Positions 14,964 through 23,420 of a DNA stretch of 64,000 nt are shown piece by piece. Positions within the stretch are counted from its first letter, which is position 1, and every line of letters starts with the position of its first letter. Where the stretch lies: assembly GCA_047610385.1 (NCBI GenBank), contig JBLGAC010000007.1, positions 56,770-120,769 of the forward strand. The letters run 5' to 3'. Source of the DNA: JBOCEF01 sp047610385 (GTDB lineage Bacteria; Pseudomonadota; Alphaproteobacteria; Rhodobacterales; Rhodobacteraceae). The notes under the pieces are model-generated. The model was not told where the DNA came from. It saw only the letters and a list, made by a program, of their open reading frames with translations, and searched no databases. The translations under genes and the position numbers were made by a program.

Positions 14964-17029
14964 GCGGCGCAACAATGATCGGCGTTGATGTCGGCGGCAC
15001 TTTTACCGATGTCTTCGTGCTTGATGACGCGACGGGACAGGCGCGGGTCGCCAAGGTTCCGACCTCTCGGCCTGACCAATCAGGTGGGTTTCTGTCGGGG
15101 ATCGCAATGCAGGTCGGCGATCTGTCCACCGTCGCGTCGGTGGTTCACGGCACCACCGCAGGCACCAACGCGTTGTTGGAGCGTAAGGGCGCGCGCATCG
15201 GCGTGATCACCACCATGGGCCTGCGCGACGTGCTGGAAATGCGCCGCCGCGACCGCCCTCATACCTGGGGCCTGCGCGGTGAATTCACCCCCGTGGTTCC
15301 GCGCAACCTGCGCCTAGAGGTGCCCGAGCGAACCCTGGCCGACGGCACGATCCGCACGCAGGTCGATCTGGATGCGGTGCGGGCCGCGGCGCGCCACCTG
15401 CTGGCCGAGGGCTGCGACGCGGTCGCGATCCTGTTCGCCAACAGCTATGCCAACGCCACGAACGAGGCCGCCGCCGTGGCCGCCGTGCGCGCCATGTGGC
15501 CGAACCCGCATGTGTCGTCCTCAGCCGAAATTCTGCCTGAGATCCGTGAGTTTGAGCGGTTCAGCACCACCGCCCTCAACGCCTATTTGCAGCCAGAGGT
15601 GGCGGGCTATGTCGACCGTCTGGAAACCGCATTGCGCAAGAGCGGCTTTGGCGGCGAATTTTTGATCGTGCAGTCCAATGGCGGCGTGATGGCGGCGGGC
15701 ACCGCCTGCGCCTTTCCGATCCGCACCGCACTGTCGGGCCCCGCGGCGGGGGTGATCGCGGCGGCCTACATCGCCGAATGCGCCGGGTTCCCCGACGTGG
15801 TCACCGGCGATATGGGCGGCACCAGCTTTGATGTGTCCTTGATCGCGGGTGGGCGCAGCATGCTTTCGCCCCAGACCAGCATCGATTTCGGCATGGTGAT
15901 CCGCACCCCGATGATTGAAATCACCACCATCGGCGCGGGCGGCGGGTCGATCGCCTGGGTCGACAAGGGCGGGCTGCTGAACATCGGGCCGGAAAGCGCG
16001 GGGTCCAGCCCCGGCCCGGTCGCTTATGGCCAAGGCAACACCCGCCCCACCGTCACTGACGCCAATGTGGTGCTGGGCCGGATCGACCCGGACAACCCGA
16101 TCGGCGGCGCGCTGGATCGGCTGGATGTCGACGCGGCGCGCGACGCAATCCGCATTCATGTGGGCGCGCCGCTCGGCCTGTCAGATCTGGCCGCGGCTGA
16201 GGCGATCTTGCGCGTTGCCAATTCGCGCATGGCAGGTGCCATCCGGCTGGTGTCGATTGAACGCGGCTTTGACCCCAAGCGCTTTGCCTTCATGCCGTTT
16301 GGCGGCGGTGGCGCGCTGCATGCAGGCGCGTTGCTGCGGGATGTGGGCATCGCGCGGGCGATTGTGCCGCGCTATCCCGGCGTTACCTCTGCCATGGGGT
16401 GCGTGATCGCGGACATGCGCAATGACTATGTGCAGACCATCAACGTGATGGCCGCCGATCTGGACCCGGATGCCCTGCGCGCCCAGATCCAGGCCCATGT
16501 GGATGCTGGCATGGCGATGCTGGACGCCGCAGGCAGCCGGTTTGCCGCGCGCGAAGTGTTGGTGGAGCTGGACATGGCCTATGTCGGCCAGACCCACACC
16601 GTGGCCACCCCGATCCCGGTCTTGGTGATAGACGGCGTGGCCGAGGCGCCAACGCCCGACACCGTGAACGCCGCGTTTGACACCGCCTATCGCGCCGCCT
16701 TCGCGCGCCTGCTGAAAGGCGGCGTGCGGCGGGTGATGAACCTGCGCACCGCCGTGATCGGGCGGCGGCCAAAATTTGATCTGACGGCGCTGGCCCCCCC
16801 GGCATCGGGCGATCCGGAGGCCGCGCGCATAGGAACCCGCCAAGTGCATTTCGGCGATGCATGGCACGACACGGCGATCTACCGGCGGCTTGAATTGCCC
16901 CAGGGCGCGCGCATCCCCGGCCCGGCCATTTTGGAACAGCCCGACACCACGGTGCTGATTGAACCGGGCCTTGTCGGCACCGTCGACCGCTTTGGCAACA
17001 CGATCATCGCGCCTGAGGACACCGCATGA
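14960..17029 (+). CDS. hyuA: Hydantoinase A/oxoprolinase family protein (HyuA)
   Basis: 689-residue alpha-type subunit. The ASKHA-type phosphate loop appears at the start (MIGVDVGGTFTDVFVLDD), followed by VVHGTTAGTNALLERKGARIGVITT and DVLEMRRRDRPHTWGL, and a second nucleotide-binding half around GDMGGTSFDVSLI and GAGGGSIAWVD. The C-terminal hydantoinase domain contains PFGGGGALHAGALLRDVGI. The length matches N-methylhydantoin amidohydrolase, oxoprolinase and acetone-carboxylase-like HyuA subunits. It overlaps genes on both sides by 4 bases, so HyuB and HyuA are almost certainly made as a complex. ATP-dependent ring hydrolysis is the best general reaction guess. Confidence 0.9.
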   Translation: MSGATMIGVDVGGTFTDVFVLDDATGQARVAKVPTSRPDQSGGFLSGIAMQVGDLSTVASVVHGTTAGTNALLERKGARIGVITTMGLRDVLEMRRRDRPHTWGLRGEFTPVVPRNLRLEVPERTLADGTIRTQVDLDAVRAAARHLLAEGCDAVAILFANSYANATNEAAAVAAVRAMWPNPHVSSSAEILPEIREFERFSTTALNAYLQPEVAGYVDRLETALRKSGFGGEFLIVQSNGGVMAAGTACAFPIRTALSGPAAGVIAAAYIAECAGFPDVVTGDMGGTSFDVSLIAGGRSMLSPQTSIDFGMVIRTPMIEITTIGAGGGSIAWVDKGGLLNIGPESAGSSPGPVAYGQGNTRPTVTDANVVLGRIDPDNPIGGALDRLDVDAARDAIRIHVGAPLGLSDLAAAEAILRVANSRMAGAIRLVSIERGFDPKRFAFMPFGGGGALHAGALLRDVGIARAIVPRYPGVTSAMGCVIADMRNDYVQTINVMAADLDPDALRAQIQAHVDAGMAMLDAAGSRFAAREVLVELDMAYVGQTHTVATPIPVLVIDGVAEAPTPDTVNAAFDTAYRAAFARLLKGGVRRVMNLRTAVIGRRPKFDLTALAPPASGDPEAARIGTRQVHFGDAWHDTAIYRRLELPQGARIPGPAILEQPDTTVLIEPGLVGTVDRFGNTIIAPEDTA

Positions 17030-17625
17030 CCCCCCGCACCGCCCTTCTGACCATCGATCTGCAGAACGACTTTCTGCACCCCGAAGGCGCCTATGGCCGC
17101 GCGGGCAAGGCCGCGGCGCAAATCGCCGCCTTGCCCGCGCGCATCCAGCCAGTGGCCGATGCCCTGCGCAAGGCAGGCGGGGTCTATGTGTCGGCCCAAT
17201 TCACGCTGGTGCCGGGACCGGGGGGGGCGCCGCTGATTTCGCCGCATCTGGCGCGGCTGCGCCCGTTTCTGACCAAGGGTGACTTTGCGCCCGGCAGCTT
17301 TGGCCACAGTCTGGTCGATGCGCTGGCGCCTGCCGATTACACCGTGGAAAAGGTGGCGTATTCAGCGTTCTACCAGACGCGGCTTGAATACATCCTGCGG
17401 GCCTTGGGGATCACCCGGCTGATCATCGGCGGCATCGTCACCAATGGCGGCGTCGCCAGCACCCTGCGCGACGCGCATCTGCGCGACATCGACACAATCT
17501 TGCTGTCGGACGGATGCGCGGCCTTTGACATGGCGGTGCATGACGCGACGCTGATCTCGCTCGGCTCTGTGACCCATGCCATGACCTGCGCGGACGCGGC
17601 CGCGATGCTGGAGGACGGCCAATGA
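17026..17625 (+). CDS. Isochorismatase-fold protein lacking the usual catalytic Cys
   Basis: 199-residue protein of the isochorismatase/nicotinamidase/N-carbamoylsarcosine amidase fold. Two of the three triad residues are visible: Asp11 (TIDLQNDF) and Lys109 (VEKVAYSAF). The nucleophile block reads IVTNGGVASTLRDA, so the position normally held by Cys (T-x-x-C-V) is Gly142. Such replacement is known in isochorismatases (EntB/PhzD type), which do not use a Cys nucleophile, so an amidase reaction is uncertain. Its place after HyuA recalls the N-carbamoylsarcosine amidase of hydantoin pathways or NicF of nicotinate degradation. It overlaps both neighbours by 4 bases. Confidence 0.8.
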   Translation: MTPRTALLTIDLQNDFLHPEGAYGRAGKAAAQIAALPARIQPVADALRKAGGVYVSAQFTLVPGPGGAPLISPHLARLRPFLTKGDFAPGSFGHSLVDALAPADYTVEKVAYSAFYQTRLEYILRALGITRLIIGGIVTNGGVASTLRDAHLRDIDTILLSDGCAAFDMAVHDATLISLGSVTHAMTCADAAAMLEDGQ

Positions 17626-18488
17626 CCCTGCGCGCACGCATCGCCCGATCGCCCATTCTGACCGCGCCGGGGGTCTATGACGGGCTGACAGCATCGCTCG
17701 CCGCCGCCGCGGGCTTTGAGGCGGTGTATCTGTCGGGCGCCGCGGTGGCCTACACCCGCCTCGGGCGCCCTGACATTGGGCTGAGCACCTCGTCCGAGAT
17801 GGCCGACACCATGGCGCTGATCGCTGATCGCGTGGACATCCCGGTGATCATCGACGCCGACACCGGGTTTGGCAACGCGCTGAACGCCCAGCGCACCATG
17901 CGCATCTATGAACGCGCCGGGGCCGCCGCGTTGCAAATCGAGGACCAAACCTACCCCAAGCGCTGCGGACATCTGGCCGACAAGACCTTGATCCCGGCCG
18001 CCGAAATGGCTGGCAAAGTCGCCGCCATGGCCGATGCGCGCAAATCCCAAGACACCCTGATCATCGCGCGCACCGACGCCATCGCGGTCGAAGGGCTGGC
18101 CGCCGCCGAGGACCGCGCCGAGATGTACCTTGAGGCAGGCGCCGACGCCTTGTTCATCGAAGCCCCGCGCACGGGCGATGAAATGGCCGCGATCTGCGCG
18201 CGGTTCCGCGGCAGGGCGCCCCTGCTCGCGAACATGGTTGAAGGCGGCGAGACGCCGATTTCTTCGGCCGCCGATCTGGACGCCATGGGGTTTTCGATTG
18301 TGATCTTTCCCGGCGGCATTGTCCGTGCGCTGGCCCGCACCGCTGAGGATTACTACGCCAGCCTTGCCGCCAACGGATCAAACCGCCCGTTCAAGGACCG
18401 GATGTTCGATTTTCGCGGATTGAACGACCGCATCGGGGCCGACGCCATGCTGGCCACCGGCAAACGCTTTGACGGCGAGGGGCGATGA
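17622..18488 (+). CDS. Isocitrate lyase/PEP mutase superfamily lyase (methylisocitrate or dimethylmalate lyase-like)
   Basis: 288-residue TIM-barrel enzyme of the isocitrate lyase/PEP phosphonomutase superfamily. The lyase signature is present as PKRCGH at residues 112-117 with catalytic Cys115; Mg-binding acids lie in IIDADTGFGN (Asp78, Asp80) and QIEDQ (Glu107, Asp108). A KRCGH loop is seen in 2-methylisocitrate lyase and 2,3-dimethylmalate lyase, which release pyruvate or succinate by retro-aldol/Claisen-type cleavage, and not in the PEP mutases. In this operon it would cleave the hydroxy-diacid made by the LeuCD-type hydratase. The exact substrate is undecided; no prpC or prpD neighbours a methylcitrate cycle here. 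Confidence 0.87.
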   Translation: MTLRARIARSPILTAPGVYDGLTASLAAAAGFEAVYLSGAAVAYTRLGRPDIGLSTSSEMADTMALIADRVDIPVIIDADTGFGNALNAQRTMRIYERAGAAALQIEDQTYPKRCGHLADKTLIPAAEMAGKVAAMADARKSQDTLIIARTDAIAVEGLAAAEDRAEMYLEAGADALFIEAPRTGDEMAAICARFRGRAPLLANMVEGGETPISSAADLDAMGFSIVIFPGGIVRALARTAEDYYASLAANGSNRPFKDRMFDFRGLNDRIGADAMLATGKRFDGEGR

Positions 18489-19828
18489 CCCCGTTCGACG
18501 TCTCGGTCCAGACCCTGATCATTGGCGCGGGCGCCTGCGGGCTGGTCGCCGCGCTGGCCGCCCATGAGGCCGGGCAAAACGTGCTGGTGTTGGAGCGGAA
18601 CGCCGCCCCCGCCGGGTCCACCGCCCTGTCCGCGGGGCTGATCCCGGCGGCGGGCACCAAGGTCCAGCGCGCCGTGGGGATCGATGACGACCCCGCCCGC
18701 TTTGCCGCCGACATTCAGGCCAAGGCCAAGGGCGAAAACGATCCGGCCCTTGTGGACATCATGGCCAAGGGCGCTGCCCCGGCGATCGACTGGCTGGCGG
18801 ACCGGTTCGGGCTGGCGTTCTCAGTGGTTGATGATTTTGACTATCCCGGCCATTCGCGCCGCCGGATGCACGGGCTGCCCACCCGATCAGGCCGCGAATT
18901 GGTCGATGCGCTGCGCAGCGCGGCCGAAGGCGCGGGCATCGACATTGCGTGCACCATGCGCGCGACGCGCCTGATCACCGATGGGCGCCGGGTGCTGGGC
19001 CTTGAGGCAACGCGCCCCGACGGCGCGACAGAACGGATCGGCTGCGACCGCCTGATCCTTGCGTGCAACGGCTATGGCGGCAACGCGGGGCTGGTGCGGG
19101 CCCACATGCCCGCCATCGCAGATGCTCTGTGGTTCGGGCATACGGGCAATGATGGCGACGCGCTGCGCTGGGGCGAGGATTTGGGCGCCGCAACCCGGCA
19201 TTTGAGTGCCTATCAGGGCCACGGCAATGTCGCGTATCCCCACGGCATTCTGATCACATGGGCGACCATCACCGAAGGCGGCGTGCAGGTGAACGCAGAT
19301 GGCCAGCGGTTCTGGGACGAATCCCAGGGGTATTCTGAGGCCGCGCGCGCCGTGCTGGCCCAGCCCGGCGGCACGGCATGGGCGATCTTTGATGCGCGCA
19401 TCGCGGCCATCGCCCGCCAGTTCGCCGATTTCCAGGACGCTGAGGCACAAGGCGCCGTGCGCGCAGCCGACGACATCGCCGGATTGGCCGCAGTGACCAG
19501 CCTGCCAGAACCAGCGCTGCGCGCGGAGCTGGAGGGCATCCCTGCAACAGGCCCCGACCGGTTCGGGCGCATGTTCGACGGGCGCGCCTTGTCGCCGCCC
19601 TACCGCGCGGTGCGGGTGACGGGCGCGCTGTTCCACACCCAAGGCGGGCTTGTGGTCGATGAAAATGCGCGGGTGCTGGACGCAGACGCCCGCCCATTCC
19701 CCAACCTGTTCGCAGGCGGCGGGGCGGCCTGCGGCGTGTCAGGCGCCGGGGATGCGGGGTATCTGTCGGGCAACGGACTGCTGGCCGCGGTGGTGCTGGG
19801 CCGCGCGGCGGGGATGGCAGGGGGCTGA
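18485..19828 (+). CDS. FAD-dependent oxidoreductase, fumarate reductase/flavocytochrome c-like
   Basis: 447-residue flavoprotein of the FAD_binding_2 (fumarate reductase/succinate dehydrogenase/ketosteroid dehydrogenase) family. The dinucleotide loop is IIGAGACGLVAALAAHEAG at residues 13-31, then ALSAGLIPAAGT. The C-terminal part has the family block FHTQGGLVVDENARVLD and the second FAD contact LFAGGGAACGVSGAGDAGYLSGNGLLAAVVLGR. No signal peptide or haem motif is seen, so it is a soluble cytosolic enzyme. It ends the five-gene rightward operon, overlapping the lyase gene by 4 bases. It may reduce or introduce a C=C bond in an unsaturated acid of the pathway. Confidence 0.85.
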   Translation: MTPFDVSVQTLIIGAGACGLVAALAAHEAGQNVLVLERNAAPAGSTALSAGLIPAAGTKVQRAVGIDDDPARFAADIQAKAKGENDPALVDIMAKGAAPAIDWLADRFGLAFSVVDDFDYPGHSRRRMHGLPTRSGRELVDALRSAAEGAGIDIACTMRATRLITDGRRVLGLEATRPDGATERIGCDRLILACNGYGGNAGLVRAHMPAIADALWFGHTGNDGDALRWGEDLGAATRHLSAYQGHGNVAYPHGILITWATITEGGVQVNADGQRFWDESQGYSEAARAVLAQPGGTAWAIFDARIAAIARQFADFQDAEAQGAVRAADDIAGLAAVTSLPEPALRAELEGIPATGPDRFGRMFDGRALSPPYRAVRVTGALFHTQGGLVVDENARVLDADARPFPNLFAGGGAACGVSGAGDAGYLSGNGLLAAVVLGRAAGMAGG

Positions 19829-19896
19829 GGCGTCTGACCACACCAATCGCTCGGGCCCGCGCAGGCGCCCGCCCCTTGGCGGACGCCCGTAACCCC

Positions 19897-20700
19897 TCAG
19901 CCGTTGTCGCGCACCCGCGGGGCGGATTTGTCCGCGAACGCCGCCAGCCGCGCGCGCGATGCGGGCTGGGTGTTCACGATGCCGGCCACCACCGATTCCG
20001 CATAGGCCGCGTCCAGCGGCGACATGTTCTGCATGTGGCTGATGGCTGAGCAGATGGCAAAGTTCGACAAGGGCGGGTTCTGGGCGGCCAGACGCGCCAG
20101 CTCCATGGCCTTGTCCTCAGACGATCCGTCCACAAGATACTGGCACAGGCCGACGCGCTCAGCTTCTTCGCGGGCATAGACGCGGCCCATCAGCATCATG
20201 TCGATCATGCGCGCCTTGCCGACCAGATCGGCCACCCGGATCGTGGCACCGCCGCCGGTGAACAGGCCGCGCTGGCCCTCGGGCAGGGCAAAATAGGTGG
20301 TCTGGTCCGCGACGCGCACATGGGCGGCTGAGGCCAGCTCCAACCCGCCGCCGACGACCGCGCCTTTCAGAGCGGCGATGATCGGCACGCCGCCATATTC
20401 CATCTTGTTGAACGCTTCATGCCAGCGCAGGCAGATGTGCATGAAATCTTCGGCGCTGCGGTCTTTTTTGTGGTGCTCCACCAGATCGAGCCCGGCGCAG
20501 AAATGCGTGCCCGTTGCGCGCAGCACCACGGCGCGGGCACCCATGCGCGGCAGAGATCCGAACACGTCGATCAGTTCCTCGATGGTGTCCGCGTCCAGCG
20601 CATTGCGCTTGGCCTCACGGTTGAGGGTGACGGTCACGATGCCGTCTTCGATCATCTCAGTGCGCAGGTTTTCCTGGGCAAAATCGCTGAAGCTTTTCAT
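19897..20700 (-). CDS. dmdD: Methylthioacryloyl-CoA hydratase, DmdD-type
   Basis: 267-residue crotonase-fold enzyme whose sequence follows, nearly residue by residue, the DmdD I remember from Ruegeria pomeroyi. Shared stretches include THFCAGLDLVEH, FMHICLRWHEAFNKMEYGG and ALKGAVVGGGLELASAAHVR. The two catalytic acids fall at the same numbers, Glu121 and Glu141. DmdD hydrates methylthioacryloyl-CoA and releases methanethiol, acetaldehyde, CO2 and CoA, the last step of DMSP demethylation. GGGAAG precedes the start. It is downstream of an FAD oxidoreductase and a DmdA-like gene on the same strand; dmdB and dmdC are not in this window. A related enoyl-CoA hydratase activity is also expected, since DmdD accepts crotonyl-CoA. 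Confidence 0.87.
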   Translation of the reverse strand: MKSFSDFAQENLRTEMIEDGIVTVTLNREAKRNALDADTIEELIDVFGSLPRMGARAVVLRATGTHFCAGLDLVEHHKKDRSAEDFMHICLRWHEAFNKMEYGGVPIIAALKGAVVGGGLELASAAHVRVADQTTYFALPEGQRGLFTGGGATIRVADLVGKARMIDMMLMGRVYAREEAERVGLCQYLVDGSSEDKAMELARLAAQNPPLSNFAICSAISHMQNMSPLDAAYAESVVAGIVNTQPASRARLAAFADKSAPRVRDNG

Positions 20701-20733
20701 GTGTCTTCCCTTCGTCGTATCCTTGCGGGCGCG

Positions 20734-22095
20734 TCAGTGAATGCGCACACCTTGGTCCTGCAATTCCCGCTGCACCGCCGCAATGTCAACCGCATCCACG
20801 TCGCACCCGGCACGCACCGCCAGCGCCGCGGCCACCCCGGCGCCCTGCCCGGCCACCGCGCAGCACGCCATGTTGCGGGTCGCGGCATGGGCAATCCGGT
20901 CGCCGCCGATGGCGCGGCCCGCCACCAGCAGCCCCTGCACGCCTTTGGGCAGCATGGCGCGGTAGGGGACGTGCATATAGCGCCCGGTGGTGGGGATGAT
21001 CAGCACGCCGTAGCCGTCGATGAATTCGGGGTAGATGCCGATCGTGTCGTCAAACCGCGCCTCACCGCGCACATCTGTTTCGGTCATGTTGTAGATCGCA
21101 TCGATTTTGCGGGTGTCGCGGATGCCGATCGACATGCCAAAGTTTCGCAGCCGCGCGCCTGCGCAGCCGGGCGTATAGCGGCGCAGCGCCTCTATGGCCT
21201 GCATGGCCTGGCGGCGGCCTTCGATTTCAAAGCGGGTCATGCTGTCAGGGTCGGTGCCGTCGCATTCGGCCAGATGCACAAGGTTCATATAGGTCATCTC
21301 GCCGGTGTCATGGACCGCGCCCCATGTGCCGCCGATGGTGGTCAGATGCGCCGGGATCGCCCCATCGCGGATCGCCTGCGCAAAGGGTTTGGCAAGGAAA
21401 GGCGAGAACATCGCGTCCTCTTTCCCGTCCGTCTCAACCACCCATTCGCCAGTCGACCAGTTGGCATAGGTCTGCGGGTCCGCCGCGACCCCGGCCATGA
21501 AGGCTGGCTTGTCGACGCCCGCCAGATGAAACATGACGCTGGCGGCCTGCATGTCCTCAACCGGGGTTTTGATGGTGGGCGCGCCTGCGCGGTGGGCGAT
21601 GTCCGCATCCCCGGTGGCGTCGATGACCACGGTGCCAAGGATCGCCTCTCGCCCCGCCTTGGATTCGACGATGATGCCGCGGATGCGCGCGCCGTCCATG
21701 ATCGGGGCGACAAACTGGCGGTGCATCATCACATGCACCCCGGATTCCTCGGCCAGCGTGTCGGCGACCAGCTTGAAACCCTCGCTGTCGATTTCATGGC
21801 TCAGCGATTGGCTTTCGGGCACGGCGGCGCCCATGGCCGTGGCGCGGTCTTCAAATTCGCGGCCAATGCCGCCTGCTTCGACCGTTGCTTCGTGGCGATA
21901 CCACGCAAAGCCTTCGACCCCGACCACGGTGATGTTGCCGCCCAGACACCCGAACCGCTCCACCAGCGCCACCCGCGCGCCAGTGCGCGCGGCTGCCAGC
22001 GCGGCGGCCAGCCCGCCAGGGCCGGAGCCGACGACAAGCACGTCGGTTTCATGGATCACGGGCGTCTGGCGGGCGGGCTCAGTGATGGTTGGCAT
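20734..22095 (-). CDS. FAD-dependent oxidoreductase (FAD_oxidored family)
   Basis: 453-residue flavoprotein of the PF12831 FAD-dependent oxidoreductase family. The N-terminal Rossmann loop reads DVLVVGSGPGGLAAALAAARTG, followed by LVERFGCLGGNITVVGVEGF. Further family signs are VIDATGDADIAHRAGAP, MNLVHLAECDGTDPDSMTRFEIEGR and the C-terminal LLVAGRAIGGDRIAHAATRNMACCAVAGQGAGVAAALA. AGGAG lies just upstream of the start. It sits between the DmdA-like gene (29 bases) and dmdD (33 bases), so the three form an operon. The substrate is unknown; it might oxidise a product of demethylation or activate an alternative methylated compound. Confidence 0.85.
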   Translation of the reverse strand: MPTITEPARQTPVIHETDVLVVGSGPGGLAAALAAARTGARVALVERFGCLGGNITVVGVEGFAWYRHEATVEAGGIGREFEDRATAMGAAVPESQSLSHEIDSEGFKLVADTLAEESGVHVMMHRQFVAPIMDGARIRGIIVESKAGREAILGTVVIDATGDADIAHRAGAPTIKTPVEDMQAASVMFHLAGVDKPAFMAGVAADPQTYANWSTGEWVVETDGKEDAMFSPFLAKPFAQAIRDGAIPAHLTTIGGTWGAVHDTGEMTYMNLVHLAECDGTDPDSMTRFEIEGRRQAMQAIEALRRYTPGCAGARLRNFGMSIGIRDTRKIDAIYNMTETDVRGEARFDDTIGIYPEFIDGYGVLIIPTTGRYMHVPYRAMLPKGVQGLLVAGRAIGGDRIAHAATRNMACCAVAGQGAGVAAALAVRAGCDVDAVDIAAVQRELQDQGVRIH

Positions 22096-22124
22096 GGGCG
22101 CTCCTGTTTCTGGGCGCTACAGGA

Positions 22125-23228
22125 TCAGAGAAACGGCAGCTCCGCCAGATGTGCCTGCACCGGGCCGCCGGGACGCATCAATTCAACAATGTCGCCAGGC
22201 TGCGCGGCGCGCGACACCAGCGCATAGCCGATATTGGCCTGCATGCGCGGCGACCAGACGCAGTTGGTCATGTCGCCGATCTTGGCACCGCCTGCGTGGA
22301 TGCCCTCCCACCGAAATCCAAGGGGGGCGGGGGCGTCGCCGGCCAAGATCACGCCCAGCTGGTGGCGCTTGGGGCCTTCGGCATGGATGCGGCGCAAGGC
22401 GTGGATGCCGACCACTTCGTCGGGCACGTCCAGGTCGACGTATTTGCCCAAGCGGACCTCAAAGGGATTGGTCGCCTCATCAGTGTCGCCGCCCACCGAC
22501 AGCAGGCCGCTTTCGGTGCGCTCCGCCGTGGTGGGGGCGCCGGGTCCGATGCCGAACGGGCGCCCGGCCTCTTTGACGATGTTCCAAAGCTGGGCGCCGC
22601 GGGTTCCATCCTTCAGGTAAATTTCAAACCCGCCCTGCTTGGACCAGCCTGAGCGCTGGAGCGCGACGGGGATGCCGTTGATCTCTGTCTCCCGGAACCA
22701 GAAATATTTCATGTCCCGCACCCAATCGCCAAAGATCGCGGCGATCACGTCTTCGGCCCGCGGGCCCTGCACCGCCAGCGGCGACACGTCGGGTTCTGTC
22801 ACGTCCACATCCAGGCCGCGTTCCCCCAGAATGGCGCGCGCCCAAAGGTGGATGTCGCTGTCAGCGATGGAAAACCAGAACCGGTCCTCGTCTAGCTTCA
22901 GCAGGATCGGGTCGTTGATCAACGTGCCGCGGTGGTTGCACAGCGGAATGTATTTGCCCTGCCCGACCTTGCATGTGCTCAGATCGCGCGGCGACAGGAT
23001 CTGCGCGGCGCGCGCGGCGTCCGGGCCGGTCAGCTGCACCTGCCGCTCCACCGACACGTCCCACATGGAAACGCCGTTGATCAGGCGCCAGTATTCCGCA
23101 TCCCGGTCGCCATAGTTGGCGGGCATGATCATGCGGTTGTAGACGCTGGCGCCTGCCAGTCCGTCCACCAAGGTCGCTTCATAGAACGGCGAGGGGCGCA
23201 AACGGGCGGTCGGGTGGATGGTGAACAT
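22125..23228 (-). CDS. GcvT-family aminomethyltransferase, DMSP demethylase (DmdA)-like
   Basis: 367-residue tetrahydrofolate-dependent methyltransferase-type protein. It shares long blocks with DmdA: MWDVSVERQVQLTGPDAAR, LINDPILLKL, EPDVSPLAVQGPRAEDV and RSGWSKQGGFEIYL, and ends in LPFL as SAR11 DmdA does. The block I recall in DmdA as LLSYGND reads LLSVGGD here, so it may be a sister clade with a different methylated substrate. DmdA moves a methyl group from DMSP to THF, giving methylmercaptopropionate. The start at 23228 has GGAG about 8 bases upstream; longer in-frame extensions run into the divergent LysR gene. It heads the operon ending in dmdD, which supports a DMSP role. Confidence 0.75.
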   Translation of the reverse strand: MFTIHPTARLRPSPFYEATLVDGLAGASVYNRMIMPANYGDRDAEYWRLINGVSMWDVSVERQVQLTGPDAARAAQILSPRDLSTCKVGQGKYIPLCNHRGTLINDPILLKLDEDRFWFSIADSDIHLWARAILGERGLDVDVTEPDVSPLAVQGPRAEDVIAAIFGDWVRDMKYFWFRETEINGIPVALQRSGWSKQGGFEIYLKDGTRGAQLWNIVKEAGRPFGIGPGAPTTAERTESGLLSVGGDTDEATNPFEVRLGKYVDLDVPDEVVGIHALRRIHAEGPKRHQLGVILAGDAPAPLGFRWEGIHAGGAKIGDMTNCVWSPRMQANIGYALVSRAAQPGDIVELMRPGGPVQAHLAELPFL

Positions 23229-23420
23229 GGGCGGCGCTCCGATCAAATGGAGGTTCATATGGCCGATGGTGCCCCATGGCGGCAAACGACGAAAACACCG
23301 GCTGAGGCATCGTTTTGGGAATGGGTCAGGACGCGGCATAAAGGCGCCGCAAACGCGCGAGATCGCGGGCCCGGCGGGTCGTAAGGTGTTGTCCCCCACC
23401 CCTTGGCTGAAAGGCTGCCG
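23229..23420. promoter_or_regulatory. Divergent control region, dmdA-like operon versus LysR gene
   Basis: 192 bases between the two divergent starts. The geometry is typical for LysR control of the neighbouring operon. I could not pick out a convincing T-N11-A site. The GAAAGG at 23409-23414 is the ribosome-binding site of the LysR gene. Confidence 0.45.

Noticed and set aside
13272..17625. Creatinine/N-methylhydantoin pathway
   Set aside because: HyuAB would fit, but the isochorismatase-fold protein lacks the Cys of N-carbamoylsarcosine amidase, and the M24 protein has metal ligands unlike creatinase; no creatinine deaminase or sarcosine oxidase is nearby.
20419..22227. 602-codon rightward ORF opposite dmdD and the FAD oxidoreductase
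   Set aside because: It mirrors two well-supported leftward genes; its translation is His/Arg-rich without family features, as usual for antisense frames in high-GC DNA.
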